Below are positions 50,101 through 61,900 of a DNA stretch of 64,000 bases, one piece after another. The stretch is from positions 47,988,001-48,052,000 of the forward strand of contig JAZHRO010000039.1 in the NCBI GenBank assembly GCA_037157565.1. The letters are read 5' to 3'. The notes under the pieces were generated by a model. It saw only the letters and a program-made list of their open reading frames with translations. It did no database searches and was not told the DNA's origin. Position numbers and translations under genes: made by a program. Every line of letters starts with the position of its first letter. Position 1 is the stretch's first letter. Source of the DNA: Thalassia testudinum. Taxonomy: Eukaryota > Streptophyta > Magnoliopsida > Alismatales > Hydrocharitaceae.

Positions 50101-53100
50101 TAAATTACGGAGGTTCTGGTCATGATAAAATTCATTTAAATATCCTAAAATTCATATAAAAATATTTCTTGAGGTTTAGTACCCTTAATTTGACCATTTG
50201 AACCTATTTTGACCTTGAAGAGAGTCTCAGATGGAATTCTGCCCTAATTTGGATTTCTGTGCAAATTACCTAGTCAAACATAGTCAAAACTCAAATCCGA
50301 CTTCACCACTAGATTCCTTGGGTCCAAATTAGGTTTGTACCAAAATTTAGGCCCAATCAGAGTTCATCTTGACCTATTTTGCATTCTAGTCCTTTAAAAC
50401 TCTATTCTTCACATCCAATCCCCTAAATTTTGAAAATCTTTACAAACAGCCCCCTATCTTTGTCATTTTCTTCATGAAAAGGCCCTTCCACCATTGAAGG
50501 TCAGCCAACCTCCAGGCTGGCTTTGACCACTCCTAATCTTACTCAAATCATCATCAAATCCCACCAAATTTGGTGCAATTGATGTTCACACTATGAAGAA
50601 TCCATTGCTACAGATCTTGGCTCTTGAATCGCACGGATTAGGTCATGCGAATCCACGAAAATCCGTGGGTTTCTTTGACCTATTCCCCAAGCAATCATGG
50701 TTGTTTCTTGATCTAGGCTCAATCACGAGCTCTATAAAAGCTCCAGAATCCCAAACCATGCTCCTTAGTCGTTTTTAGGTCGGAAATTTTCTTCTTCCCT
50801 TTTCTCTTACCTCGAGCTCCACTGACTTCGACGACCTCAATCCCTCTCATCAGGGCCTCCAACAGTAAAATTGAAGGCACCTCCTTCCTCCTCTCCTTCC
50901 GCTCCTCGCAATATCAACGAGAGCATCCCAGACTCCTTCGTCGTCGCTTCTTGCACTGAAGAGTTCGTCTCCTCCGACGCCGGCTAATCAAAGCCGGTGC
51001 GGACCACCTTCCCCTTCATCCATTAGTTAGCTTTCTCTCTTCCTCTCCCTCTCCTGAATCTCCCCAACCTCTTCTTCTATTTAAACCACTATTCTCCGAT
51101 CTCCCCCTCCGCCTTCTTTCGTTCCGACCGAGCTTCTGCGAGGTCTCCCCGACGCCACATCGCACCAAACATCCTCGCGACGCTCCTAAATGCTTCTCCA
51201 TCCCACGTCGGTCAAAACCCCTCAAGAAATTGAGGGGATTGAGCATCCGAATTGCCCACCGAACACCTTCTCTGAGGTCGCTAGGCCTCCACACACACTC
51301 TCACGCCACGCGATCACCACCATCACCTTCACCATCGCTTGGTGAAGCTCCTGGGCATTTTAACCAAGGCTTTTGAGCCCGTATTCGTGAAGTGCAGGTT
51401 CGCTATTTGCCGTCGTCTTCGTTGTCTTCCCTGACCACGTCCACTCGTCTATGCCTGCTAGATGACCAGTTGAAGCATGCAATCAATGCGGCTCCAGGTC
51501 TCGAAGGTTCCCAGGACTCCAATTGCAAGCCCCAGTGCCAGCAGCTGTTCCAATTGGAGAAGCACCCTCTACTGCACTTGCACAAAGGAAGGGTGGCACT
51601 GCTTAGTGCCACATTGTGAAGATAGGGGATACAAATGTGGTAAGTGCAAATTGTGAAGATTCTTTGTCGCCTCAATCACACATGGATGAGGTACCTCTCA
51701 CCATAAGCCCCTTACACCTCACCCGTGCCCACATGCACACAGGTCTGGTTACCTACCCGGATCCAAATACCCTACTGAACCCGATTGCACCTGGGTCTGA
51801 GAGAAGCTGAGAAGAGAAAAAGAGATTTATGAGAAAGAGGGGAGTGGGTTTTGCTATTTGAGGAAGTTGGCCTTGAGCTGAAGGAGAAGCGTACACTTAG
51901 CCTCTGAAGGCTTGAGGAAGGAGAAGGTCTGAAGAAGAAAGCCTTGGTCTTTGAAAGGCTTGAGAAGAAGAGCTCTTGAGAGAGCCTTGTGCTTGTGTGC
52001 CTTCTGTGAGGCACTGTGCTATGCTTTGTTAAGTCGTCTAGTTCTATGAAGGTGACATCTGATTGAGGTTTATGCTATCGCTGTTGAATTATTTAAGTAC
52101 CTAAGTTAATATTGATTATCTTATTGAAGGTACTGAATGGTTATTTGAATAATTTGAGTATAAGATATATGCTTAATTAAGATGAATAATTGATGATTCA
52201 AATCACTATTATTTTGTCTTTCAATTCTTTTGTCTGATAATCTTTTGAATATCAATCTGACAAGTTATATTTATTGAATATCTATCTGATGCTCAATTTA
52301 TTTTGCTAATTGATTCTGAATGAAGATTAATGCGCGAATTCCACATTTGCCCTCTGCGAACGACCTTAGACTCCCTTTATATTCTGAGCTTATAAATTTA
52401 AATATCTTATTGTGCGATTTAGGAGTGCACTATAACGAACGCATATTTAAAACCTCATCTTTGACTAACAACATAGACGTCCGATCTATCGTCTGTGCAT
52501 CTTAACACTAGAACCCTGTTTCGATCTTGACAAAACAGGAAGGAAATCCGTCTAGAATTAGACGTCTGATTAGATTTTTAGATGTCTTAAAATACCTCTT
52601 TAGACATCCATCTTGATCTAACCCTGTGCAGACCTTCCACCCTTCTAGATCAGACGACTGATTCCTAGATCAGACGACGACCCAGACGTCTGATAATAGA
52701 TTCAGACGTCTAATAACCATGTCAGAATCATTAATGACCCTAATTTCGACCTGATTTGCCTTGGCTTTATTCCCAACAGCTATAGAAGCCTTCCAACAGT
52801 TAAAAGAGGTTTCTAAACCCTTCTTAGAGCCTCTATAAATAGAGGGACACTTTTTTTGTCATACACACCTAAGAATACTACTTCCACTCATATTATGTCC
52901 AAGAGAAGAGATGAATCACCTAAAAGTGTTGTTGCTCTCCAAGATCCTCTAGCCCACACAAGAGAGGACCATATTCGTTGTGCACCCGCTCTTCCTATTG
53001 CATACAAGGGCGCCGTCGTGCCTTGCGTGGATCACGCACCCGTGTTGCTAAGCCAACACACTCCATCAAAGGGAAGTCTTCTTTGCCCATAGTAGCTAGT

Positions 53101-55147
53101 TTTACCTACATACTTTATGGCTCTATAGGATTTTGTAATTGTCTTTGTTTTGGGTATTCACCTTGCGAATTTCCGTCTCCCTCGCGAGACAAAATATTCC
53201 TCATAAAGATAAGGGGTTTGAGGTATACTACTCTCATTCAAAGTAGCGTGGTTGTAGGAGGTTGTATTACTCTCGTCTAAGTAGTACGTTAGTGGATTTG
53301 ATTGAGTAGATCGATCGGAAAATCCTAAGTCGAGAGATTTAGGTGATGATTTTTACCTAGATTTAGGTTTCCACCTTAATATTCCTGTGTACTTGTGTGA
53401 TTGTTCTATTTGCGAGATTAGCTATATTATTTCCACTTTATTTATTTATTTATCATGTAAATCTTACCCCCACTCCGTTAGAACCTACAATGACAACTTG
53501 GTCCACCATTGTAGAGGATGGAGGAGGAGGAGGAGGAAGAGGAGGGAAAGGGGGAAAAAAATAAAAGAGAAAAACAAAAGTTTTTAAGGTAAAAAATATA
53601 AATTTTCATTACTTTCATGTCTATAACATTAAATGTAATTATAGTAACCAATGAAGTGCAATTGCAAAAGTAATGTTACATTTTCAGTGGAATTTAAAGT
53701 AATATTAAAAGGTGAATGAGAAGAAAGTAATATAACTGCTTTCGGTAACAACTTTGTGAGAATTTCTAAACCATTTGGTTATGTTGATATTCCATTTAGT
53801 GGAATGATGATATAGGTTGCTAAACAATGGTATTCAAATTATTACATGCATAGAGATTAATTTTAATTTTGTCTCCAATCATGGTTTGGCAAGGTTATGC
53901 AGAGGAGGAAAACGACTGCAATGGATCAGAATCCGTGACGGCAGAGCAAGTTCTGCTGAACATAGGGAAGTGCATCAAATCTTTTAGCCGCTTCCTTGAT
54001 GAAGATAATGTCAAGTCCAAAAAGAGGCCAAAGGGGTTGCTAGGGGATGCGGTTTCGCCGGTGGAGGATCTCAATGATTTTGGACTACTGTGTTCCCTCA
54101 TTCATGAAGTCCGCAAGGTTTATTTAATCTTGATTTGTGCAAAATTAGACACAAAATAGACAGTTTGGTCAGCTCAGAATTATCAAATGCGGAGAGCACA
54201 ATCCACTGACCTAAGCCTTCATACAAATATGATTTATTTATGAGTGCTGCCAACAGGATTCCAAGACTCGACCACGCCAGACCAATGATTAAATTACTCC
54301 TGAACTAAGATAACAGACATGGAAGATGAAGCAAAAAAAAAAAGAAAAAAAAAGGATATCCTTGAACATACTTGCATTTATTGTATTGTTTACGAAAGCA
54401 ATGGTGTAGAAAAATGCTAACTATTGGGCATTAGCCAACTCTTTAAATTTAATGGACGAAATTAGAGAGAATAAGAGAAGATAAGGCCAGTGAAGAATTT
54501 TGTAAAGTCATTTACTGGAAGGCCCTTATACTTTGTAACATTTGTCAATCATGCTCGTAAACTTCAGTGTAATGTGTGACCAAACATATGGCATACATCC
54601 AAACTTGGGAAAGCATCTAATGAACTATAATCTATAGTTTGACTGTAAAATTTCTTCCGTCCTCCACCCCTCTTCTCCAAATCTAGGATCTCTGTGAGTG
54701 CTACCCTCAAATTTCCCTAGCAAACTTGGTTAGTGTAAATTACATAACATATTCAGATGCTTTTTCCCTTAGTTTGTATACGCTACTATACCTGAACATC
54801 GTCAATTCGATCATATTTTCTTTGTTAGATGTATTTCTGAACATTTGATAACTAGTATATGCCACTGACATCCGAGTCTTTGATTCACGAAGAAAAATAT
54901 GAGACTGGAGAAGCTGCAGGAGGGGAAGAAGCATTGGTGGAAAAAGAGAACGGCTCCCTTGGACAACTCCCGAAAAAATGAAGTTCTATTCAGCATGATT
55001 GACATCAAACTTGTTTCAAGAGTGTTGAAGATGTCGTCCATCCCAAGGAAACACCTTAACTGGTGCAAGACGATGCTAAGTAATATCCATATTTCAGAAG
55101 GAAATATTACAAGGATTTGCACAGTTTCTTTCTTCCCACCTGTATGA
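43368..55147 (+). CDS. DUF1666-family protein ('ribosomal protein L34Ae'-like), four exons
   Basis: Exons 43368-44136, 44246-44638, 53894-54117 and 54893-55147 join to 1641 nt, 546 residues plus stop, with matching phases and GT-AG introns. Residues 1-75 are hydrophobic in stretches (RFFIHPLPLLLCELYV) and may contact a membrane; 180-230 are strongly acidic. The DUF1666 core runs from YQEYAELMGILDLL through VYVGQSCLSWEAL (300-312), FQQFHVSLERFLENE (341-355) and LLQVP (380-384), and ends IDIKLVSRVLKM (498-509) and HLNWC. The family is plant-specific and of unknown biochemistry; the ribosomal label is only a database name. I chose the ATG at 43368 because an in-frame ATG at 43170 would need to translate a 20-A run. 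All four exons are open, so the gene looks intact despite 8 kb of nested repeats in intron 2. The acceptor of exon 3 could also be 9 bp downstream (exon from 53903). Confidence 0.8.
44246..44638 (+). CDS. DUF1666 gene, exon 2
   Basis: Follows a 109-bp intron ending CAACTGTAG. It encodes residues 257-387 with the family's most conserved block, VYVGQSCLSWEAL, and the FQQFHVSLERF segment. The donor is TTTCAG|GTAATAA. Confidence 0.8.
45921..46160 (-). pseudogene. Captured leucine-rich-repeat-like gene fragment
   Basis: On the minus strand the centre of the inverted-repeat element reads CPTLQGLKIHHRRNDSLHHI, then FAFSKLQILCLISNLLMA. After a stop it continues with KPDIIDIDLTILTHNYKRLV. The spacing of L, I and C residues and the 'DIDLTIL..Y.RLVKL' phrase resemble F-box/LRR proteins. 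It has no start, no complete domain and one in-frame stop. It is a fragment, most likely copied from a host gene; the donor is not in this window. Confidence 0.4.
46605..49347 (+). mobile_element. Solo LTR A3, Tekay-type (2743 bp), nested in I
   Basis: Starts TGAAATGACCCTTCC and ends GTTGTAGCA. The flanks are GACAA (46600-46604) and GACAG (49348-49352), a 4 of 5 match. A TATTTAA box lies at 46835-46841. The AGACGTCT cluster is at 47200-47620, the same relative place as in A1. It has no internal coding region. Confidence 0.88.
49793..52470 (+). mobile_element. Tat-like solo LTR B3 (2678 bp), nested in I
   Basis: Starts TGATGATAACATTATCATGA and ends GACTAACA, as in B5. TATAAAAG lies at 50733-50740 and the tail motif GCGAACGACCT at about 52348-52368. 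The surrounding SIRE-like LTR continues on both sides in palindrome-rich text. The 5-bp flanks CAGAT and ACATA do not match, so the duplication is lost or the ends are slightly altered. Confidence 0.8.
53894..54117 (+). CDS. DUF1666 gene, exon 3
   Basis: Encodes residues 388-462 (AEQVLLNIGKCIKSFSRFL and GLLGDAVSPVEDLNDFGLL). The acceptor GGCAAG| keeps phase with exon 2; the next AG (exon from 53903) also keeps phase and removes three residues. The donor is CGCAAG|GTTTAT. Confidence 0.75.
54893..55147 (+). CDS. DUF1666 gene, exon 4 (last)
   Basis: Follows a 775-bp intron ending CACGAAG. It encodes residues 463-546 and the stop TGA at 55145-55147. The conserved end of the family is visible: VLFSMIDIKLVSRVLKM, HLNWCKTML and the final aromatic-rich SFFPPV. 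Confidence 0.78.
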   Translation, partial: KNMRLEKLQEGKKHWWKKRTAPLDNSRKNEVLFSMIDIKLVSRVLKMSSIPRKHLNWCKTMLSNIHISEGNITRICTVSFFPPV

Positions 55148-55398
55148 CAGCACCAAAGGCAAATGACTAGTTTTTCAAATGTCTTTGCTTGACAACAAGA
55201 AGATGAGAGTTGTTATTAAGGAAATTGTACATGGTCTCATTGTCGTGGACCTTTGTAAATGATATAATTTTGTTGACTTTGGTTTTGTCATTAATGAATA
55301 GGGATGAAATAGAGATCATAACTTTGATTAATGTTCAGGTCTGATATGGTTATACAACAGGGACAGAAAGGTGGAGAGAATAGATCATTTTTCTCAGG
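55148..55398 (+). other. 3' flank of the DUF1666 gene
   Basis: AT-rich sequence that should hold the 3' untranslated region. No single polyadenylation signal stands out. It ends where copia H1 begins. Confidence 0.35.
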
Positions 55399-55483
55399 TT
55401 GTTACGATACACTGGGTGCCCTTTATAAAGTCATGGCACAATTACACTTTAACCCACAGAGATTACAGTATTATTTCGCTACA
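55399..55483 (-). mobile_element. 3' LTR of copia H1 (boundary at 55399 uncertain)
   Basis: On the minus strand a GAGGGGGG purine tract (55484-55491) is followed by TGTAGCGAAATAATACTG, the start of a Ty1-copia 3' LTR, with TTTATAAAGGG as a TATA-like box. The end CGTAACA at 55399 would make it only 85 bp; it may extend further left. Confidence 0.4.
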
Positions 55484-56351
55484 CCCCCCTCAAATTGTAG
55501 CTCTGGACAACAGTTGCAATTTGTCTCTCAGAACTTTGAACTTTATTGCAGTCGGTCTCTGTGAAGCTGTCAGCAAGTTGATGAGTACTATGAACAAATT
55601 GAACATGTAATTGCTTGTTGGCAACCATCTCACACACACAATGAAAGTCAATTTCAATGTGTTTTGTGTGGGAGTGAAAAATGGGGGTAGTTGTAAGATA
55701 TTTGGCATTGGTGTGATTCACAAGGCAGTAATGGTATCTTTGAAAGAGGGAAGCTAATCTCAGTAAGGAGCAATTGAATCCAACTAAGCTCAGATGTACA
55801 TTCTGCTATAGCGCGGTACTCAACTTCTATACTACTGCATTCGACGGTAGCTTGTTTCTTGGAGCCCCAGCTGATGGGAGTAGCGCCTAAGAATATTATT
55901 TAACCTGAAGTTGATCTTCAGTCATTAAGACAGTTGGCCCAATCAGCATCAAAATAAGAAACTAACTGACTAGAAAGTGAGGAAGAAATAATCAAACTAT
56001 AATCCAGTGCTCCTTTCAAACATCGTAAGAGCCTTTTAAGAGAATCAAAATGCACCGTAGTGGGTTGTTGCATGAATTGAGATAATTTGTTAGCTGTAAA
56101 ATTGGTATCCGGTCTTGTGAGCAATGGATACTATAAAGAGCCAATAATTTGTCCGTAGGAAAAAGGATCACATAAAGGTTCTCCTTGATCTTTCTTCAAT
56201 GTCGAGTAATTTGTCAGATTAATAGGTGTTTGGACTGGTTTGGCACCATCCATATTAGCCCGCTGAAGAAGATCAGTAAGATATCTCCGCTGGGAAAGAT
56301 GTAGCCCATCATTAACATAAAGAATCACTTCTGCGAAAATATGAAGGCCAT
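55484..56351 (-). pseudogene. Ty1-copia H1 remnant: end of reverse transcriptase and RNase H
   Basis: Minus-strand reading in several short frames. It starts with GLHLSQRRYLTDLLQRANM and RPDTNFTANKLSQFM. It continues with RLLRCLKGALDYSL and the RNase H phrases YFDADWANCLND, STSG and PISWGSKKQATVECSS. It ends in the CVRDGCQQAI-like tail before the purine tract. Stops and frameshifts make it inactive. It is cut at 56351 by copia H2; the rest of H1 would lie beyond the window on the right. Confidence 0.8.
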
Positions 56352-56497
56352 TGTTGGGAAACTAATGACACACCTTTCATTAAGAAACCCAAGGACCCTT
56401 ATATAGAGGGGTCAAAAGGAAAAATATCCGTACACACCTGTTAACTTAAAAACACTCCAATAATAAAACATAAATAAAACAAAGCTGTGTTTTAACA
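56352..56497 (-). mobile_element. 3' LTR of copia H2 (146 bp)
   Basis: On the minus strand it starts TGTTAAAACACAGC right after the purine-rich CTTGAGGGAGGG tract (56498-56509) and ends TTTCCCAACA. The very short LTR and the tract are typical of compact plant copia elements. The flank GCCAT (56347-56351) lies in H1 coding sequence. Confidence 0.8.
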
Positions 56498-58987
56498 CCC
56501 TCCCTCAAGTTGGAGCATATGCATCATGCATGCTCAGCTTGGAACTGACAAGATTGAACCCACCTTGGTGAAAACATCTATAATCTGATCCTCAGTCTTG
56601 ATGTAGGGTGTGCTGATTTTTTTACTCGTAACCGCCTCCCTAGTGAAATGACAATCTACTTTAATATACTTAGTTCTTTCATGAAACACCGATTTATTTG
56701 TAATGAATGATGTTGCTTTATTATCACAAAACATGGGTATAAGTCTACTACACTGTATTCTAAAATCTTGAAGAATGGATCTAATCCACATGAGCTCACA
56801 AGTAGTATAGGTCATCACCCTATATTCAGATTTTGCACTAGACCTGGAAACTACGGATTATTTCTTGCTTCTCCAACTAACCAAGTTTTCTCTCACATAG
56901 ATACAATATCCAATAGTAGACCTCTTATCTTCATGTGCTCCAGCATAATCGACATCAGAATACCCACATACATCAATGTGGCCATTGTTTTTAAATAAGA
57001 TACCTTTCTTAGGAGTATTTTTCAAATACCTTAGTACTTGATATATACCATCCTAGTGTACCTCAGGTATAAACTGACTTAGGCGGCCAACAGCATAAAT
57101 TATGTCTGGTTTAGTAACAGTGAGGTATAGCAATTTCCCAACCATAGCTCTGTACCTTGCCACATCTTGTAGCAATGGACTGTTTCCATTTGCCAAAGGT
57201 AATGAAGGATCCATGTGAACACTTGCAGACTTGCACCCAAGTATCCCCACATCTCAAGCATATCCAAAACGTACTTCCTCTAAGATAACACCAGTCCATG
57301 GTCAACATGTTGCACCTCAATGCTAAGAAAATATCCTATCCATCTCAGATCTTTTGTAACAAATTGAGAATGTAGCAATTTTTTTGTTTTCTCTATTCCA
57401 TCTATATCACTGCCAGTTAGGAGAATATCATCAACATAAACAATAATAATTACTGAACCTGCATCTCCATGAAGAGTAAACACAGAATGATCTGCAATTG
57501 ACCGAGTAAATCCATTTTCTTGCATTGCCCTACTAAACTTGTCAAACCATGCCCTGGGGCTTTACTTTTGACCGTAGATTGCCTTTCTGAAGTGACACAC
57601 CTTCTTTCCACACTCCCCATCAGCCACAAACCAGGGGGCTGATGCATATACACTTCTTTTAGATCACTATACACAAAGGCATTTTTAATATCCAATTGAT
57701 ATACATACCAATTTTTATTTACAGCCACAAAGAGGAGTATCTTGATAGAATTCAATGGCAATAGGGGAGAAGGTCTCAAAGTAATCAATACCATAAGTTT
57801 GAGCATACCCCTTTTGCTACCAATCTAGCATTATATCTCTCCACACTTCCATCTGATCAACATTTGAGGGTGAATACCCATCTACACCCCACAACAGTAG
57901 CGCCTGACGGTAGGTCTACTAAATGTCGTGTGTCGAGGTTCTAAAGATGATATTTCTTCCTTTATAACCTCAATCGAGGTAGTGTTCTGAAAAATCTCAT
58001 TATGACTTTTAGGCACTTGTTCAGCATCAACAGTCGTCGATAATGCCCTATCTGCATCTATCAGGCCATCAAATGAAAAACACTGTGAAGCAGAATATCT
58101 AGCAGGTCTAGTATGAGACCACTGAGCCTTTCTTTGAGCAATGGGAATATCCAAATCAACTATCTTAGGAGCATCACTTACCTCGACCTCAGGGGAATCA
58201 TTGGCAGATGGTAGGGGTTGAGGAGGAATAATAGAAAGAGGTTCCTCTACCTATGTCTTAGATCATTGCTGAAAATGCCGGGGATAAAAGAAGTCCCTGC
58301 ATCATCAGAGATAGGATGCTCAAAGGGCTCAGGTGTAGAAGATGGTGGAGCAGTTGGTAGTGGAATAGGAATATTACTAGAAGTGGAACTCTCCCCCTTC
58401 TTGGGGTAAAAAGAAATATCCTAAAAAAAGATAACATCAGTACTAACATAAAATCGTCATGCAGCAGGATCAAAACATCGGTATCCTTTTTGAGTATTCA
58501 AATAGCCAAGGAAAATACACTTGATAGGCCGAGGAGAGATTTTATTCACCTTAAACAAGTGGACAAAACAAACACATTTAAAAATAACAGGAGTGATAGG
58601 GAATAAATCCTTCCCAGGACAAAGCACCTAAAAAGGAGAACTCCTGTTCAACACATTTGAAGGCACACAATTTATTAACAAAGTAGCGGTCAATATAGCA
58701 TCAACCCAAGATATAACAGGAAGATGAATTTCACTCCTAAGAGTTCTCTTAACATCCAATAAATGTCGTAGCACCAATAAATGTCGTAGTTTGCAATCGA
58801 CTACCCCATTTTGTTGTGAGGTATGCGCACAAGTAGTCTAATGTATAACTCCCTAAGACTGAAAGAAGTGCATCAAAGTAGAATTAACAAATTCCAAACC
58901 ATTGTCACTCTTGATTTTTATAACATGGGAAAATTGAGTCTCTATTTCTTTAAAAAATTATTGAATAAGTACAGAGACATCAGATCT
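56498..58987 (-). pseudogene. Ty1-copia H2 pol remnant: integrase, reverse transcriptase, RNase H
   Basis: From right to left on the minus strand: the integrase core end (KIKSDNGLEFVNS, SQQNGVV), then LGYLNTQKGYRCFDP. Next comes reverse transcriptase with VAKGYAQTYGIDYFETFSP, QLDIKNAF, PPGLW, the catalytic YVDDILLTG (57280-57525) and DLRWIGYFLSIEV. RNase H follows with ELMWIRSILQDF, FCDNKATSFI and TKYIKVDCHFTREAV. Many stops and shifts interrupt it. Gag and the integrase start are missing because LTR A6 is inserted at 58988. Confidence 0.85.
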
Positions 58988-61900
58988 TGTTACAACCTGA
59001 ACCCAGCTCCTCGTGGAACCCGGGAACGGTTCACCTTGACTAATCCAAGACTCAATTGTCCATCAAAAAATAAGCCAAAATTATAAATACAACATTCCAC
59101 CCATGCAATATAGCTAAGTATTTTTAATAAAAGACAAAAACAGAATAGTAGTCTTAAGTAGACATTGCACCATAGGCAAGAAAAATGGAGTTTACGATCT
59201 AGCCATCACAACAGAACTATAAAGACGGAAAGCAACATTTCAGGTTCCAAATACACTCAAAATACTCACTAAAGCAGTAAAACAGTGTCTCAGAAGCGGA
59301 AATGGAACAGGAACAGACTACGGCTGGGCTCGACTAGACCTAACACCCTTCGCAGCCGGTGGTATTGGCTGCTCACCTCCCTGACTTGAACATAAGTAGT
59401 AGATGTCAGCTAAATGTTGAGTAGAGTGGCAAACTTAAGAACATTTACTGAATTTAACTGTTAAAAGCAGTAAATTATTCACGCAGTTTCAATTATTCAT
59501 GTAGTTAACGTCAGGTTCTATTCATATCACTAGTTGTTTAGCATTTAGGCATTCTAGTAAAGGTCAATGTCATCACTTGATTCGCATATTCCATATGGGA
59601 ACGATCTTGTTGCAGTTTTCCCACAATGCAGGACGTACACGTGACATTCTCCTAGCTGGGAGAGTACCCCGTGGTAGTCCTACACCCAGTCTACCACCCC
59701 AGGGTCATGGTCACGACGTAGCGGTGACTATAGCATGCGCGATAAGCGCACGGGTAGCTACCCCATATTGGCACGCGGTCAGTCTTTTTCGCTAACGGAT
59801 ACGCTTTAACGTACAGCATAGAATAGAATAGGGGCCACATCCCTTACCAATCTGTGTACCTTCTCCTGACTATCTCGATTTGCCAAGTGGGCCCAACAGG
59901 AGTTGGTGTAGGGAGGTCATTCCTAACCCTGGGTCTCAACCCAAGGGGAGGCTAGCTTTCTCCCTACACAAAGTGACAATAACCCACTTTCTGTACCCAA
60001 GTCCAACCAATTGTCATGCTTGTATAGGCAAGTTATTCCATCATGCATCAAGGTTTCCATGTCACAGTAATTTAGCTACTATTCTAGTTCCCCATAGGGT
60101 TCATTCATACTACTCGCCTCATACCAACAAGTTACATGTATCTCTATTCACATTTAGAATTCAATCATGGAAATAGGCAGTTCGTAATATAACAGTAGAA
60201 GCATTTAACTACATCGTTTAAGTTACCATTTTCTCGCAATGAGGAAATGATCATCATGCATATTTAAGTTATGTCAAGCTAGGTTCATGTACTAAATGTA
60301 AACATACATCATTCTCAATTCTAGGGTTCATTTCATGACTTAGGTTTCAGGCAGAGATCTCTAGTTTAATATTCACTTAACAAAATTAATCAAAGTAATA
60401 GAGAAAGACCACTCTACCAAAGGGTACGGGTGATACAGGAGCACAAACGACAGATCCCAATGCCTCCACAGGTCCTGTGCGCACTACGGATTTGAGGCCT
60501 ACATCAAATCGTTGGTCAAACCAGGCATTAATTTTGTTGACTAACTTTTCAGCACGTCAAACAGGCTCAAAATAGTGTGGAAACAACTCTAAAATGTAGG
60601 AAATTTAGAAAGGTTTCCAACGATACCTTGAGTGCATGATTCCGACTCTGTTTGGGCCTTGAACCGGCCCAAACACTCCTCCCGGATCACTTGAATCGAA
60701 CTAAGCGGGTGATGGGAACACCATCATGAGCCATAACTAGCTAAATTTCATCTGATTAAGTCATTAAATGCTCCTACATAACCGCCATAGGACTGTAATT
60801 CAATGCATAATCATTCTGAGAGAAAGACAAGAAACTAGGGTTAAAACTGTAATTTTACCATCATATCATGACTGCAGTATAACCATGGGTTTTCCCAGGG
60901 GCTAATTAAGGGTCAAATGATCCTAAAAGGCTAACAACTGGGTTAGAACAAATGGAAAAGGGTTTGCGCATGTTTTGAGAATTAAATGACTTCTGAAACC
61001 CTAAAAACAGACATGCTTAATTAACTGAGGTTCTGGTCAAGGTAAAATTCACTTAAACCCTCTAAAATTCATATAAAAATATTCTTTAGGGTTTGGTACC
61101 TTCAATTTGACCATCAGAACCCATCTTGACTCAAAACAGAGTATCAGACTGACATTTGCCCTAATTTAGAATTTTGCATAAATTACCCAGTCAAACGTGG
61201 TCAAAACCAAAATCCAACTTCACCATTGGATTCCTTAGATCCAAATTAGGTTTGTACCAAAATTTGGACCCAATCTGAGATTGTCTTGACCTAGTTTGCA
61301 ACTTGGTTCTGTCCGATCACACATATGCTCTTAACTTTCAAAATCTTTACAAAAAAGCCCCTAACTTTGTCATCATCTTCGCAAATAGGTCCCTGTCACC
61401 ATTAAAGGCAACTTTGAGCTTCATCGTTGAGATCGAGCGAGGATTTCTCGCTCGATTCTCAATCAATCAGTCCCAAAATAGATACTCAGATTCTTGACGA
61501 AGTTGCCTTCCATTTGAGCCACATCTTAGACTCTAAGGCTTGCCCAAATCCTAATGCGAATCAATTGAAAATTGGGTTTTCGAATCTGGCGACCTTCTAA
61601 GCTTAGGAAGCTTGCTTCCCAAGCTCTAATTGTTCTTTGATGACCTATAAAATACTCCGCATATCAGACCAAAGATCCCACCCTAAAATTCGGCTAGAAA
61701 ACACCTCTAATTCCTCTCTTTCTCGACCGAAGCGCTCCTCGACATCCGGCGACTCTCCCTACCTTCGTTCTTCCTCCGTTTGCAATATCGATGACAGAGC
61801 TATCTTCCTCACCTTCTTCCACATCGAGCAGTACTAGCCGGTGCCCTTATCCTCTTCATCCTTGTCGTTTCCTACCCACCAGAGCTCCTTCCTTCTCCGG

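Larger units (their letters stand above)
46222..53489 (+). mobile_element. SIRE/Maximus-like Ty1-copia solo LTR I, split by A3 and B3
   Basis: Starts TGTTGGTGCAAAG, followed by TTTTGATGATACC, a typical SIRE-like LTR start, and ends GTTAGAACCTACA. The flanks are ATGGC (46217-46221) and ATGAC (53490-53494), 4 of 5 identical. Its own sequence totals about 1.84 kb (46222-46604, 49348-49792, 52471-53489). TATAAATAGAG near 52838 is the TATA box. The regions 49380-49680 and 52480-52720 are packed with AGACGTCT words. Joining the flanks restores the inverted repeat of the host element. Confidence 0.7.
45561..53733. mobile_element. Pack-MULE-like element with inverted repeats of about 320 bp
   Basis: The left arm (45561 to about 45895) aligns with the reverse complement of 53490-53733 plus 46160-46221. 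Shared phrases run from CTAATATTACTTTAA through TGTAACATTA, CTCTTTTATCC and TGGTGGACCAAGT to CACCATCCCC. Without the LTR insertion (46222-53489) the element is about 0.93 kb, with a centre of roughly 260 bp that holds a captured gene fragment. Long arms around a captured fragment are typical of Pack-MULEs. I found no 9-bp target duplication, so Mutator membership is inferred. Confidence 0.6.
44639..53893 (+). other. Intron 2 of the DUF1666 gene, 9255 bp
   Basis: Only about 1.1 kb looks original (44639-45560 and 53734-53893). The rest is one inverted-repeat element with three LTRs nested in it. The nested units read on both strands, and none adds a recognisable splice-competent exon. Confidence 0.75.
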
